Shown here: piece after piece, positions 1-8,691 of the stretch
Numbering within the stretch: the first letter of the stretch is position 1
Layout: each line of letters opens with the position of its first letter
NCBI RefSeq assembly: GCF_025465995.1
Contig: NZ_JANLNY010000004.1
Location: forward strand, 496,001 to 560,000
Length of the DNA: 64,000 nucleotides
Reading direction: 5' to 3'
Source: Pseudomonas sp. 5P_3.1_Bac2
Lineage (GTDB): Bacteria > Pseudomonadota > Gammaproteobacteria > Pseudomonadales > Pseudomonadaceae
The notes under the pieces: generated by a model
Told to the model about the DNA's origin: nothing
Database searches by the model: none
What the model saw: only the letters and a program-made list of their open reading frames with translations
Position numbers and translations under genes: made by a program

Positions 1-2
1 CG

Positions 3-845
3 CAAGACGGCCGTGGCGATGGCCTGGAAGAACTGGCCTTGCCGCTGCTGATCACCGGCACCCTGGAGGATTACCAAGAGCGCCACGGGCCGCTGCATGC
101 CGAGCGCATGCTGCACTTTTTTGCCCTCGATGCGAGCAACCCGGCGAGCATCTATTGCTGCCTGCAGGCGGCGCGCACCAACGCCCATGCCGTGCGCGGG
201 CGCATCACCGCCGACATGTGGGAGAACATCAACGCCACGTGGCTGGAAATTCGCGGCATCGCCGAAATGGGCCTGAGCCGCTACGGCATCAGCCGTTTCT
301 GCGAGTGGGTCAAGGAGCGTTCGCACCTGTTCCGGGGAGCCACCTTCGGCACCATCATGCGCGGCGATCCCTATCGCTTTATCCGCCTTGGCACCTTTAT
401 CGAGCGCGCCGACAACACCCTGCGCTTGCTCGATGCGCGCTATGAAATGCTCGGTGAAGACATCGACGAAACCGATGGCCGCCCGGCGCGCAGCTATTAC
501 CAGTGGACCGCATTGCTGCGGGCGTTGTCGTCGTTTGAGGCTTTTGCCGAGATTTATCGCGGCTCGCCCGGCACCCGTAAAGTCTCCGAGCTGCTGTTGC
601 TGCGCGCCGAAGTGCCGCGCTCGCTGCGGGCCTGCATCGACGAGCTGAGTCAGATTTTGCGCAGCTTGCCCGGCGACAACGGCCGCGCCGCCCAGCGTTT
701 GGGCGCCGAGCTGCAAGCACGGCTGCACTACACCAGCATTGATGAGGTACTGGAGGAGGGCCTGCATGCCTGGCTCACCGATATGATTTTACTGGTCCGC
801 GAACTCGGCCAGGCCATCCAAAGCTCCTATCTGGAGGTCGCATGA
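3..845 (+). CDS. Alpha-E domain protein (5' end outside window)
   Basis: The reading frame is open from the window edge, so this is the C-terminal 280 residues of a protein that in this family is usually a little over 300 residues long. The sequence is an all-helical, arginine-rich protein of the alpha-E (DUF403) type. A typical stretch is FIRLGTFIERADNTLRLLD near the middle, and a charged helical tail ends just before the transglutaminase gene. Alpha-E proteins are known mainly from context: they sit with circularly permuted ATP-grasp ligases and transglutaminase-like peptidases in predicted peptide-ligation operons. The stop codon overlaps the next gene's start (ATGA at 842-845), showing translational coupling. 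The ATP-grasp partner would lie upstream, outside the window. Biochemical function is unknown. Confidence 0.85.
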   Translation, partial: QDGRGDGLEELALPLLITGTLEDYQERHGPLHAERMLHFFALDASNPASIYCCLQAARTNAHAVRGRITADMWENINATWLEIRGIAEMGLSRYGISRFCEWVKERSHLFRGATFGTIMRGDPYRFIRLGTFIERADNTLRLLDARYEMLGEDIDETDGRPARSYYQWTALLRALSSFEAFAEIYRGSPGTRKVSELLLLRAEVPRSLRACIDELSQILRSLPGDNGRAAQRLGAELQARLHYTSIDEVLEEGLHAWLTDMILLVRELGQAIQSSYLEVA

Positions 846-1639
846 AACTGTCCATTAGCCACGCCACAACCTATCGCTATGAAGATCAGGTGCGCAGCAG
901 CATTCAGTACCTGCGCATGACTCCCCACGACAGTGAGCGTCAGCAGGTGCTCAACTGGCAGCTGAATTTGCCGCGACCGGTGCGGTCCCAGCTCGACCCT
1001 TACGGCAACATTCTGCATGTGCTGACCTTGGACGAGCCCCACGAAGCCATCGTCATCGGTGCCCAAGGCCAGGTCGAGATCGATGAACGCAGTGAAGCCG
1101 AGCACGAGAGCCAGTCGCCGCTGCCATTTCTGCGCTTTACCCGGCTGACCGAGGCCGACGAGGCGCTGCGCGAGTTTGCCCGGTTACAGAGCAAGAACCG
1201 CCAGGACCGCAACGCTCTGATTGATTTAATGCACGCGCTCAACGCCCATATCAGCTACCAGCCCGGCGCCACCCAGGTGGATACCAGCGCGGCGCAGGCG
1301 TTCTCTGGCGGCAAGGGCGTGTGCCAGGACCACACCCATGCCTTCTTGGCCTGTGCGCGCAGCTTAGGGGTGCCGGCGCGCTATGTATCGGGCTATCTGT
1401 TTGCCGACAGCGACGAGCATCTGGCCAGCCATGCCTGGGCCGAAGCGTGGCTGGACGACGCTTGGTACAGCTTCGACGTGACCAACTGCCTGGCCAAGCC
1501 TGAGCGCCACCTCAAACTGGCGGTAGGCCTGGATTATCTCGATGCCTGCCCGGTGCGTGGCATGCGCATGGGCGGCGGCAGCGAGCAGATGCACGCACGG
1601 GTGGATGTGGCGCCGGTGTTTAAGGCCCAGCAACAGTAA
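842..1639 (+). CDS. Transglutaminase-like cysteine peptidase family protein
   Basis: A 265-residue protein with the bacterial transglutaminase N-terminal beta region (residues 1-90, beginning KLSISHATTYRYED) followed by the papain-like transglutaminase core. The catalytic triad is visible: Cys161 in GKGVCQDHTH, His197 in SHAWAEAWL and Asp212 in YSFDVTN. There is no signal peptide, so it is probably cytoplasmic. An SD-like ggagg lies just before the ATG, and the start overlaps the alpha-E stop by four bases. In this gene neighbourhood the family is thought to act as a peptidase or amidase on products of an ATP-grasp peptide ligase. That role is inference from context; the fold assignment is firm. 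Confidence 0.9.
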   Translation: MKLSISHATTYRYEDQVRSSIQYLRMTPHDSERQQVLNWQLNLPRPVRSQLDPYGNILHVLTLDEPHEAIVIGAQGQVEIDERSEAEHESQSPLPFLRFTRLTEADEALREFARLQSKNRQDRNALIDLMHALNAHISYQPGATQVDTSAAQAFSGGKGVCQDHTHAFLACARSLGVPARYVSGYLFADSDEHLASHAWAEAWLDDAWYSFDVTNCLAKPERHLKLAVGLDYLDACPVRGMRMGGGSEQMHARVDVAPVFKAQQQ

Positions 1640-1750
1640 ATCCCGGGGCTGGGCCAAGGGCGCAGGGTTTTACGACTAATGAGCCATGGCCATTCAGCTA
1701 AATTGAGCGAAGATCAAGGCCTTTGCATAAACCATCCCGGAGGTGAGGCT

Positions 1751-2350
1751 ATGAGTGCTTTGGTCACGTTACGTCAGTTATCGGGTTTGCCTGCTGCCCC
1801 GGCACCCTTAAGCGAGTCAGCGCTGATTATTGTCGATGCGCAGAATACCTATCGCCACGGCGTGATGGCGCTGGAAGGTGTCGAGGCGGCGTTGGATCAA
1901 TGCCAGCTCTTGCTGGCGCGAGCGCGCGCGGCGGGCATCCCGGTGCTTCATATTCAGCATGATGCTGGGCCTGGCTCGCCCTATGACATCAGCGCTGAAA
2001 TCGGCGCTATTGCCGCTAAGGTCGCGCCTATTGCCGGCGAAACTGTCGTGGTGAAGCACTATCCCAACTCTTTTGTCGGTACCGACCTGCACAAGCACCT
2101 GACCAGCGCCGGGGTGAAGCAGTTGGTGATCGTCGGCTTTATGACCCACGTCTGCATCAACTCCACCGCCCGTGGGGCCTTCAGCTTGGGTTATGGGGTA
2201 ACGGTGGTCGGCAGTGCTACGGCCACTCGCGCACTGCCGGGGATCGAGGGCGAGGAGGTGCCAGCGGCGCAATTGCAGCGCGCCGCGTTGGCCATGCTGG
2301 GGGACATCTTCGCCGTGGTGGTGGCGCAGCCCAGCGATATTCCTGACTGA
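1751..2350 (+). CDS. Isochorismatase-family cysteine hydrolase
   Basis: A 199-residue member of the cysteine hydrolase superfamily (isochorismatase, nicotinamidase, N-carbamoyl amidohydrolase). The catalytic triad is recognisable as Asp29 in LIIVDAQN, Lys102 in VVVKHYPNSF and Cys135 in MTHVCINST, with the usual cis-peptide region GFMTHV just before the Cys. The start at 1751 is chosen because a strong ribosome site (ggaggtgag) precedes it; the frame is open further upstream to 1679 without a good site. It stands alone between the transglutaminase gene and a convergent cytochrome gene. The substrate cannot be told from the sequence; hydrolysis of a small amide or ester is expected. Confidence 0.85.
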   Translation: MSALVTLRQLSGLPAAPAPLSESALIIVDAQNTYRHGVMALEGVEAALDQCQLLLARARAAGIPVLHIQHDAGPGSPYDISAEIGAIAAKVAPIAGETVVVKHYPNSFVGTDLHKHLTSAGVKQLVIVGFMTHVCINSTARGAFSLGYGVTVVGSATATRALPGIEGEEVPAAQLQRAALAMLGDIFAVVVAQPSDIPD

Positions 2351-2373
2351 AACCTCTGGTTTAGGACGACGCT

Positions 2374-3198
2374 TTATCGGGCCTGGGGCTGGACTTTACG
2401 TCCGGCCATATGGCGCAGGTAGTCGATCAATTCCGCCAGTTGCGCGTCAGACAAGACTGCCTGGCTAATCGCGGGCATCTTGCTTTGCGGCCAGCGCCGC
2501 AGGCTTTGCGGGTCGCGGATATAACGGGCAAGAAAGTCGCCGTTGAAATACTCAGTAGGGCTGTAGGGAATATTTAAATCCGGGCCCAACTGCGCATCCC
2601 CCTCGCCATTTAAACGGTGGCAAGCCAGGCAGGTTTTGCTGAAGTGGGCAAAGCCGGCTTGTACCGCTGCGCTGGCATCCGCGGCGGGCAGCAGTTGTTT
2701 GAAACGTTGCGCCAGTGGCGCCAGTTGGCGGATCGCAACCACGCGAAATGGCCACTGCTCGGGGCCAATCTGCGCCGCCTCAGGGTTTTGCCAAACCAGA
2801 TAAAACGGCCCGGCGCTGGCTTTATCCGCCGCTTTACCTAAACCCGGCCAAGGCTTGGCCGGGTCTTCTATGGCCAACCAGGCTTGGCTGCCTTTGTCGT
2901 TGAGCAGCAATGCCGCTGGCAGCTCAGCGACAAAACCGTCGCTGGCGATCAGTTGCAGGTGGTCGTCCTGGCTCAGTCCCGGTAGCAACTGCTTCATGGC
3001 GATGGCGCGGTAATGCATGGGCCGCTGGTAGCTGACATCAAGGTTGATGGTGATGCCTTGCGTATGGGCATCAGCTAGCAATTGTGCGCTGCTTAAGCGG
3101 CGTTGATGGCCGTCGCGGTCGATCTGCAGCTCGGCTCCATGCAGGGCCGTGGTGCATGCACAGAGGGCTAAGAAGAGTAAGCGGGACAGCCGCTTCAA
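2374..3198 (-). CDS. Periplasmic c-type cytochrome with N-terminal extension domain
   Basis: A 274-residue exported protein. It has a signal peptide (residues 1-21), then a domain of about 130 residues that resembles the fold of molybdopterin-binding oxidoreductase domains in its HYRAIAMKQLL and ASDGFVAELP elements but shows no obvious cofactor ligand. A cytochrome c domain follows, with the heme site C190-L-A-C193-H194 and a probable axial Met241 in SKMPAIS. The start codon is TTG: TTGA overlaps the stop of the upstream rhodanese gene, a ggag lies 9 bases before it, and no alternative Met exists until residue 61. It is co-transcribed with the rhodanese, suggesting a periplasmic redox or sulfur role, but the electron donor is unknown. 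Confidence 0.82.
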   Translation of the reverse strand: MKRLSRLLFLALCACTTALHGAELQIDRDGHQRRLSSAQLLADAHTQGITINLDVSYQRPMHYRAIAMKQLLPGLSQDDHLQLIASDGFVAELPAALLLNDKGSQAWLAIEDPAKPWPGLGKAADKASAGPFYLVWQNPEAAQIGPEQWPFRVVAIRQLAPLAQRFKQLLPAADASAAVQAGFAHFSKTCLACHRLNGEGDAQLGPDLNIPYSPTEYFNGDFLARYIRDPQSLRRWPQSKMPAISQAVLSDAQLAELIDYLRHMAGRKVQPQAR

Positions 3199-3554
3199 TC
3201 TTGCGACTCCAGAGCCGCTTTTAATTCTTCATACCCACCGGCATTGATCAGGTTGCGGTAGCCCAGTTCGCGCAGGCTTTGTTCGGCGATCCCGGAGCGG
3301 CGACCGCTGCGGCAATAAAGGACGATGGGGGTGTCTTTATCCGGCACCAGGGCGGCGATCTGGCTGCCGATCTCTTGGTAATCGATATGCTCTGCGCCGG
3401 GCAGGGCGCCGGCGGCGAACTCTTCGGCGCTGCGCACATCGATCAATACGGTTTCAGGGGCTTGCAGGGTCACTACGGCAGCGCTCAGTTCATTTTCCCC
3501 GGCCCACAAGGGCTGGCTGACTAAGCAAAACAGGCTAAGCAATAGGGCACGCAT
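3195..3554 (-). CDS. Periplasmic single-domain rhodanese
   Basis: A 119-residue protein with an 18-residue signal peptide ending PLWA and one rhodanese domain. The persulfide-carrying cysteine is Cys81 in the loop YCRSGRRSG, and the domain opening VLIDVRSAEEF is typical. PspE-like periplasmic rhodaneses carry sulfane sulfur between thiosulfate-type donors and thiol acceptors. It is the first gene of a two-gene unit, followed with a 4-base overlap by the cytochrome c gene. Start at 3554 is supported by a cggag ribosome site. The acceptor is unknown. Confidence 0.88.
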   Translation of the reverse strand: MRALLLSLFCLVSQPLWAGENELSAAVVTLQAPETVLIDVRSAEEFAAGALPGAEHIDYQEIGSQIAALVPDKDTPIVLYCRSGRRSGIAEQSLRELGYRNLINAGGYEELKAALESQD

Positions 3555-4221
3555 GGTCGGCTCCGACGGTTAAAGCCGTCACCCTAGCGGTCGCTGCCAA
3601 GGTTGCGCAAGTCTCACAAGACCAGACTGTGCAAGGGCAACCTAACTGCCGCTATCCGCGCATGGCGCGGCGCGGGTAGGACAGTCTGATGGGCCATTCA
3701 ATTGATCATGGAGTTCAGGTTGGGGAGGATCAAGATCAACGTCGTCACCACGACAATCGCGCCGGCCTGGCGCATCTTCCTTGGAATAAACATGGCGGTT
3801 GGCCTAATTGTTTTTTGCGGCAAGAACTCGCCCGTAACGGCAGCGACGCCTTGCCTCCTGTTGAGCATCCAAGCCGTCCCGGCAGAACCCAGCGACGGCA
3901 CCGACTGCATGACCCTAATGTGCATAGGGTCAATCTGAACTCTAGGGGGTTCTGGGCAATTCCATAGACGCCTTGATTACATCGATATAGCGCTTTTAAG
4001 CACTGTGGTTATGAGCAGCGCTGGTCGATGGTCAGGCAACCCTGAAGCTAGAGCCCTAATCCTGGCCAACAGCCGATAGGCGCCGTTGGTCTGAGCTGAC
4101 CAGTCAATAGCCCTGAGCACTTCGGTCATTGAGCCAATTTGCCGGCGGCGTATGGTTGATCCACCTAACAAGAACAGGTGTGGCCAAGGTTGCACCTACA
4201 CACTGCAAGTCTGAGGACGCC
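3555..4221. other. Gene-poor gap with one dyad
   Basis: These 667 bases separate the rhodanese (leftward) and the thiolase (rightward), so both promoters should lie here. I see no convincing gene. Several overlapping frames of 60-90 codons exist on both strands, none with a clear ribosome site or family signature. One leftward frame ending at 3698 encodes a short hydrophobic helix after MFIPRKMRQ. A perfect 7-bp inverted repeat (GACCCTA, 7-base spacer, TAGGGTC) lies at 3911-3931. The leftward strand there reads TTGACC as a possible -35 box, but no good -10 box follows. The composition suggests decayed or accessory DNA. Confidence 0.5.
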
Positions 4222-5427
4222 ATGACCGAAGCATTTATTTTCGATGCGGTGCGCACCCCCCGCGGCAAGGGCAAGAAAGACGGAGCGCTGTACAGCGTTA
4301 AACCGGTGGACCTAGTCGCCGGGCTGCTTAAAGCCCTGCAAGCGCGCAATAACCTCGATACCAGTCAGGTCGACGATATCGTCCTGGGCTGCGTGACGCC
4401 GGTGGGCGACCAAGGCGCGGATATCGCCAAAACCGCGGCCATGGTCGCGGATTGGGATGTCAGCGTCGCCGGCGTGCAGCTCAATCGCTTCTGCGCCTCG
4501 GGCCTGGAGGCCGTCAACCTGGGGGCGATGAAGGTGCGCTCCGGGTTTGAGGATCTCGTCGTGGTCGGCGGCGTTGAGTCGATGTCGCGTGTGCCTATGG
4601 GCTCGGACGGCGGCGCTTGGGTCATGGACCCGGCCACCAACATGCACAGTCACTTCACACCGCAAGGGATTGGCGCTGATCTGATCGCCACCCTGGAAGG
4701 CTTTAGCCGCAGCGATGTCGACAACTTTGCCCTGCGTTCTCAGCAAAAAGCGGCGCGGGCGAGCCAAACCGGCAGCTTTAAAAAATCCCTGGTGCCGGTG
4801 ACCGATCAGAACGGCATCGTGCTGCTCGATCACGATGAATTTATCCGTGGCGACAGCACCCTTGAAGGCCTCGGCAAGCTCAAGCCGAGCTTCGAGATGA
4901 TGGGCCAGATGGGCTTCGACAGCACAGCGCTACAGGTCTACAGCCATGTTGAGCAAATCAACCACGTGCACACTCCGGGCAATAGCTCGGGCATCGTCGA
5001 TGGTTCGGCCCTGATGCTGATCGGCTCTGCCGCTAAAGGTCAGGAGCTGGGCTTGAAGGCGCGCGCGCGCATCGTCGCCACCGCGGTGACCAGTACCGAT
5101 CCGACCATCATGCTCACCGGCCCCGCGCCGGCCACCCGTAAGGCGCTGGCCAAGGCTGGGCTGAGCGTCGAGGACATCGATCTGTTCGAGGTCAACGAAG
5201 CCTTTGCCTCGGTGGTGATGAAGTTTATGCAGGACATGGGCGTGAGCGAGGACAAGGTCAACGTCAACGGCGGCTCCATCGCCATGGGCCACCCGCTGGG
5301 CGCTACGGGTTGCGCCATTCTTGGCACCTTGCTGGATGAGCTGGAGCAGCGTCAGCTGCGTTACGGCCTGGCCACCCTGTGTGTGGGCGGCGGCATGGGT
5401 ATTGCCACCATCATCGAACGTATCTGA
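4222..5427 (+). CDS. Acetyl-CoA C-acyltransferase (thiolase)
   Basis: A 401-residue degradative thiolase that cleaves 3-ketoacyl-CoA with CoA in the last step of beta-oxidation. The acyl-accepting nucleophile is Cys91 in [10 protein letters not shown]; the catalytic pair is His357 in GHPLGATG and Cys387 in CVGGGMG. Length and motifs match the family throughout. The start at 4222 has a gaggac ribosome site; the frame extends upstream to 4129 without one. It is followed 158 bases later by the multifunctional beta-oxidation gene in the same direction, an arrangement equivalent to fadI-fadJ or the P. aeruginosa fatty-acid pairs. It is probably the beta subunit of that complex. Confidence 0.93.
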   Translation: MTEAFIFDAVRTPRGKGKKDGALYSVKPVDLVAGLLKALQARNNLDTSQVDDIVLGCVTPVGDQGADIAKTAAMVADWDVSVAGVQLNRFCASGLEAVNLGAMKVRSGFEDLVVVGGVESMSRVPMGSDGGAWVMDPATNMHSHFTPQGIGADLIATLEGFSRSDVDNFALRSQQKAARASQTGSFKKSLVPVTDQNGIVLLDHDEFIRGDSTLEGLGKLKPSFEMMGQMGFDSTALQVYSHVEQINHVHTPGNSSGIVDGSALMLIGSAAKGQELGLKARARIVATAVTSTDPTIMLTGPAPATRKALAKAGLSVEDIDLFEVNEAFASVVMKFMQDMGVSEDKVNVNGGSIAMGHPLGATGCAILGTLLDELEQRQLRYGLATLCVGGGMGIATIIERI

Positions 5428-5585
5428 TGAGCGTCCAGCCGCTGCTGCGCTCGGCCTGGCGTTGTTGGAATCTGGCTCAGAATGCTCATTTGCTACAGCA
5501 AACTGCGCTTCTTCGCCAAATTCCGCCTAGCCAGACCTTCGCTCGCGACGCGGCTGAATCGCTCCTCGAAACTGAGGAATGAAAA

Positions 5586-7730
5586 ATGACTGACGCCATC
5601 CGTTATGAAAAAGGTCAGGACAATATTGTCGTGCTGACCATGGATATGCCCGGGCAAAGCGCCAACACCATGAACGCCACCTACCGTGCGGCCATGGCCG
5701 CCACGGTGGCGCGCTTGGAAGCCGAGAAAGACAGCATCGTCGGGGTCATCCTGACCTCAGCGAAAAAGACCTTCTTTGCCGGCGGCGACTTGGGTGAGCT
5801 GATTAAAGTCACCAAGGCCGACGCGCAAAACTTCTACCAGATGATCCTTGAGCTCAAGGGCCAGCTGCGCCGCTTGGAGACCTTGGGTAAGCCCGTAGTG
5901 GCCGCGATCAACGGGGCAGCCTTGGGCGGCGGCTGGGAGATTGCCCTGGCCTGCCATCATCGTATTGTCCTGGACAATCCCAGCGTGCAGCTTGGCCTGC
6001 CGGAAGTGACCCTGGGCTTGCTGCCCGGTGGCGGCGGTGTGGTGCGCATGGTCCGGCTGCTCGGCCTGGAAAAATCCCTGCCGTATTTGGCCGAAGGGAA
6101 AAAGGTACGACCTGATGCGGCGCTCAAAGCCGGCTTGGTCCATGAGTTGGCCACTGATGCCGACGATATGCTGGCCAAGGCCCGCGCCTGGATTGCAGCC
6201 AACCCGACCGCTGTACAGCCTTGGGATGTGAAGGGCTATAAGATCCCCGGCGGCACGCCGTCGACGCCTAGCGTGGCGCAGATGCTGGCCATCGCTCCGA
6301 GCGTGCTGCGCGATAAAACCAAGGGCTGTTTCCCGGCACCGGAGAAGATTATGTGCGCCGCCGTGGAAGGCGCCCAGGTCGACTTCGACACCGCGCAGAT
6401 CATCGAGGCCCGCTATTTCACCGAGCTTGCCACCGGCCAGGTGGCGAAGAACATGATTGGCACCTTCTGGTTCCAACTCAATGAAATCAACGCTGGCGGC
6501 TCGCGCCCGCAAGGTTTCGCACCCTACGTGACCAAGAAGGTCGGCGTGCTCGGTGCCGGCATGATGGGCGCCGGTATCGCCTATGTGTCTGCGGCTGCCG
6601 GCATTGAGGTGGTGCTCAAGGATGTGTCGCTGGAGGCGGCGGAAAAAGGCAAAAGCTATTCGGCCAAGCTGCTGGAGAAAAAGGTCGGCCGTGGCCATAT
6701 GAGCGCGGAGAAACGCGACGCGGTGCTGGCACGTATTACTGCAACCGATAAAGAAGCCGACTTCGCCGGCTGCGATTTGATTATCGAAGCGGTGTTTGAA
6801 GACCGTGAGCTGAAAGCCAAGGTCACTGCCGCCGCTGAGGCCACTGCGCTGAGCGATGCGGTGATCGCCTCGAATACCTCGACCTTACCGATCACTGGTT
6901 TGGCCACGGCGGTGCAGAAGCAGGACAAATTTATCGGCCTGCACTTCTTCAGCCCGGTCGACAAGATGCCCCTGGTGGAAATCATCAAAGGTGCCAACAC
7001 CAGCGATGAAACCTTGGCTCGCGGCTTCGACTACGTCATGCAAATCAAGAAGACCCCGATCGTGGTCAACGACAGTCGCGGCTTCTTCACCTCGCGGGTG
7101 TTCGGCACCTTTACCAACGAAGGCTTGGCCATGTTGGGCGAGGGCGTGTCCGCTGCGTTGATCGAAAACGAGGCGCGCAAAGCCGGGATGCCGGTGGGGC
7201 CGCTGGCGATCAGCGATGAAGTGTCGATGAGCCTGATGGATCACATCCGCAAACAAACCATCAAGGACTTGGCCGCTGAAGGCAAACAGATCCCCGACCA
7301 CCCGGCCTATGCGGTGATCGACCTGATGCTCAATGAGTACAAGCGCCCAGGTAAAGCGGCCGGCGGCGGCTTCTATGACTATCCGGCTGGCGGCAAAAAG
7401 CACCTGTGGCCCGAGTTGAAGGCGCGTTTTGAGCAGGCCGATGCGCAAATCTCCCAGGAAGACGTACGTGATCGCATCCTGTTTATCCAGGCCATCGAGA
7501 CCGTGCGCTGCGTGGAGGAGGGCGTGCTCAAGTCGGTGGCCGACGCCAACATCGGCTCGATCTTCGGCATCGGTTTCGCCGCGTGGACCGGCGGCGCGCT
7601 GCAGTTTATCAACCAATACGGCATCCAGGACTTCGTCGCCCGCGCCCAGTACCTGGCCGAGCAATACGGCGAACGCTTCCTGCCCCCGGCCCTGTTGCTG
7701 GAAAAGGCGGCGAAGAAGCAGAACTTCTGA
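5586..7730 (+). CDS. Enoyl-CoA hydratase / 3-hydroxyacyl-CoA dehydrogenase (FadJ-like)
   Basis: A 714-residue bifunctional beta-oxidation enzyme. Residues 1-190 form a crotonase domain with the oxyanion-hole segments FFAGGDLGEL and GAALGGGWE. The NAD-binding site GAGMMGAGIA lies near residue 320, the catalytic His of the dehydrogenase in GLHFFSPVDKM near 453, and two C-terminal 3-hydroxyacyl-CoA dehydrogenase domains follow. It hydrates enoyl-CoA and oxidises the L-3-hydroxyacyl-CoA for the thiolase encoded upstream. The ribosome site (gagga, 5574-5578) can pair with tcctc at 5563-5567 across a 6-base loop, so initiation may be partly masked. A strong terminator follows. A decayed copy of its C-terminal region lies about 1 kb downstream. 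Confidence 0.93.
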   Translation: MTDAIRYEKGQDNIVVLTMDMPGQSANTMNATYRAAMAATVARLEAEKDSIVGVILTSAKKTFFAGGDLGELIKVTKADAQNFYQMILELKGQLRRLETLGKPVVAAINGAALGGGWEIALACHHRIVLDNPSVQLGLPEVTLGLLPGGGGVVRMVRLLGLEKSLPYLAEGKKVRPDAALKAGLVHELATDADDMLAKARAWIAANPTAVQPWDVKGYKIPGGTPSTPSVAQMLAIAPSVLRDKTKGCFPAPEKIMCAAVEGAQVDFDTAQIIEARYFTELATGQVAKNMIGTFWFQLNEINAGGSRPQGFAPYVTKKVGVLGAGMMGAGIAYVSAAAGIEVVLKDVSLEAAEKGKSYSAKLLEKKVGRGHMSAEKRDAVLARITATDKEADFAGCDLIIEAVFEDRELKAKVTAAAEATALSDAVIASNTSTLPITGLATAVQKQDKFIGLHFFSPVDKMPLVEIIKGANTSDETLARGFDYVMQIKKTPIVVNDSRGFFTSRVFGTFTNEGLAMLGEGVSAALIENEARKAGMPVGPLAISDEVSMSLMDHIRKQTIKDLAAEGKQIPDHPAYAVIDLMLNEYKRPGKAAGGGFYDYPAGGKKHLWPELKARFEQADAQISQEDVRDRILFIQAIETVRCVEEGVLKSVADANIGSIFGIGFAAWTGGALQFINQYGIQDFVARAQYLAEQYGERFLPPALLLEKAAKKQNF

Positions 7731-7757
7731 AGCGACTGAACTGAGCCAGCTGCACTA

Positions 7758-7787
7758 AAAAACCGGCCCCTAGTGGGCCGGTTTTTA
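7758..7787 (+). terminator. Rho-independent terminator of the beta-oxidation operon
   Basis: A perfect 12-bp hairpin has arms AAAAACCGGCCC (7758-7769) and GGGCCGGTTTTT (7775-7786) with loop CTAGT, and the T-run forms part of the right arm. It lies 27 bases after the dehydrogenase stop. The A-run on the left makes it potentially active in both directions. Confidence 0.9.
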
Positions 7788-7951
7788 TTTGCACAATTAC
7801 TTTTGGTTATCGTGATGGTTAGCTTTTTCAATTCTCTCGATCTGTTTATCGAGGCGTATGTTTTTCAATTCACGCTTTCGCTCAATGAGGCAAGGGTTGC
7901 CTTGTGTTAGCGCTGGCCGAGGTTTCTCTTCAAACAAATAGGGAGGTTTGC

Positions 7952-8452
7952 ATGACGGTAGAGACATTGGCATTGAACCATTCGCTGAATGTGTTCCTCG
8001 CGGTGCAGGCCATTGGCCTCAGTTTATGGCTGAGCATTGCGCTGGTTAACAACCTACAGGCCTTTCGCAGCTCGGTAGGGGCGGTGGGAGCAACCATGGC
8101 CATGGTGCGCTTGCGCGAGAGCCCGGCCATCGAGACTCCTTTGCTGGCGCGTGCTGTGGCTTCACCACGCTGGCATCAACTGGCATTACTCGTTTTATTG
8201 GTGTTGCAACTGGCGGCGGCTCTGGCGGCATGGACGGGCAGTTACCACTTGATCGCCGGTGATGGCCTATTGAGCGCGCGGCCTTGGCTCAATCTGGCAT
8301 TGAGCGCGTTTTCAGGCTTTATTTTCGCGATGCTATTGTCGGGCCTGTGGTTCGGTTATTGGATTCGTCAGGAAGGGCTGCAATTGACCCACCTGGTGCT
8401 GTCGGTTTGGGGCGTATTGGCGTTCTTTTTATTCAACCTCAGTTGGCCGTGA
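7952..8452 (+). CDS. Small integral membrane protein, DUF2165-like
   Basis: A 166-residue hydrophobic protein with about four predicted membrane helices, around residues 13-35, 75-97, 112-135 and 142-165. The WLSIALVNNLQAF segment in the first helix and the overall layout resemble the DUF2165 family of small bacterial inner-membrane proteins, which has no known function. The start at 7952 is chosen because gggagg lies 6 bases before it; the frame opens 48 bases upstream without a site. It follows the terminator of the beta-oxidation operon and has no neighbour in the same direction, so it is likely a single-gene transcript. Confidence 0.7.
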   Translation: MTVETLALNHSLNVFLAVQAIGLSLWLSIALVNNLQAFRSSVGAVGATMAMVRLRESPAIETPLLARAVASPRWHQLALLVLLVLQLAAALAAWTGSYHLIAGDGLLSARPWLNLALSAFSGFIFAMLLSGLWFGYWIRQEGLQLTHLVLSVWGVLAFFLFNLSWP

Positions 8453-8566
8453 AGCGGCTCGAGGCCGTAATGCGCGAATAACGCCGCCTCTTTGACCGTG
8501 GGGAATAACACCTGCTCACTGTTTGTCCGTGGCCTGCCAAGGCATCAGCTGGTGAGTACTGAAGAC

Positions 8567-8598
8567 GTCCCCCGGCGCAGTTTTGTATGCCGGGGGAC
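8567..8598. repeat. Perfect 10-bp inverted repeat
   Basis: Arms GTCCCCCGGC (8567-8576) and GCCGGGGGAC (8589-8598) are separated by 12 bases. The stem is very GC-rich, but no T-run follows on either strand. It could halt transcription from the upstream membrane-protein gene or stabilise its mRNA end. Confidence 0.6.
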
Positions 8599-8691
8599 AG
8601 TCAACAGGCGTTGATTTATCCATCTGCTAAGGAACAACCGCAGCGCACTCAAATGCTTTGCCTCCGTTGAGAGGCTAAGAGCGATTCAGCG

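Noticed and set aside
3911..3931. MerR-type promoter with elongated spacer
   Set aside because: The dyad and TTGACC are real, but neither a 17- nor a 19-20-base spacing leads to a credible -10 box, and no MerR gene is nearby; kept only as a low-interest finding.
5757..6698. A 313-codon frame opposite the FadJ-like gene, with another of 259 codons at 6885-7664
   Set aside because: Shadows of a firmly identified gene; His/Gly/Arg-rich products without motifs.
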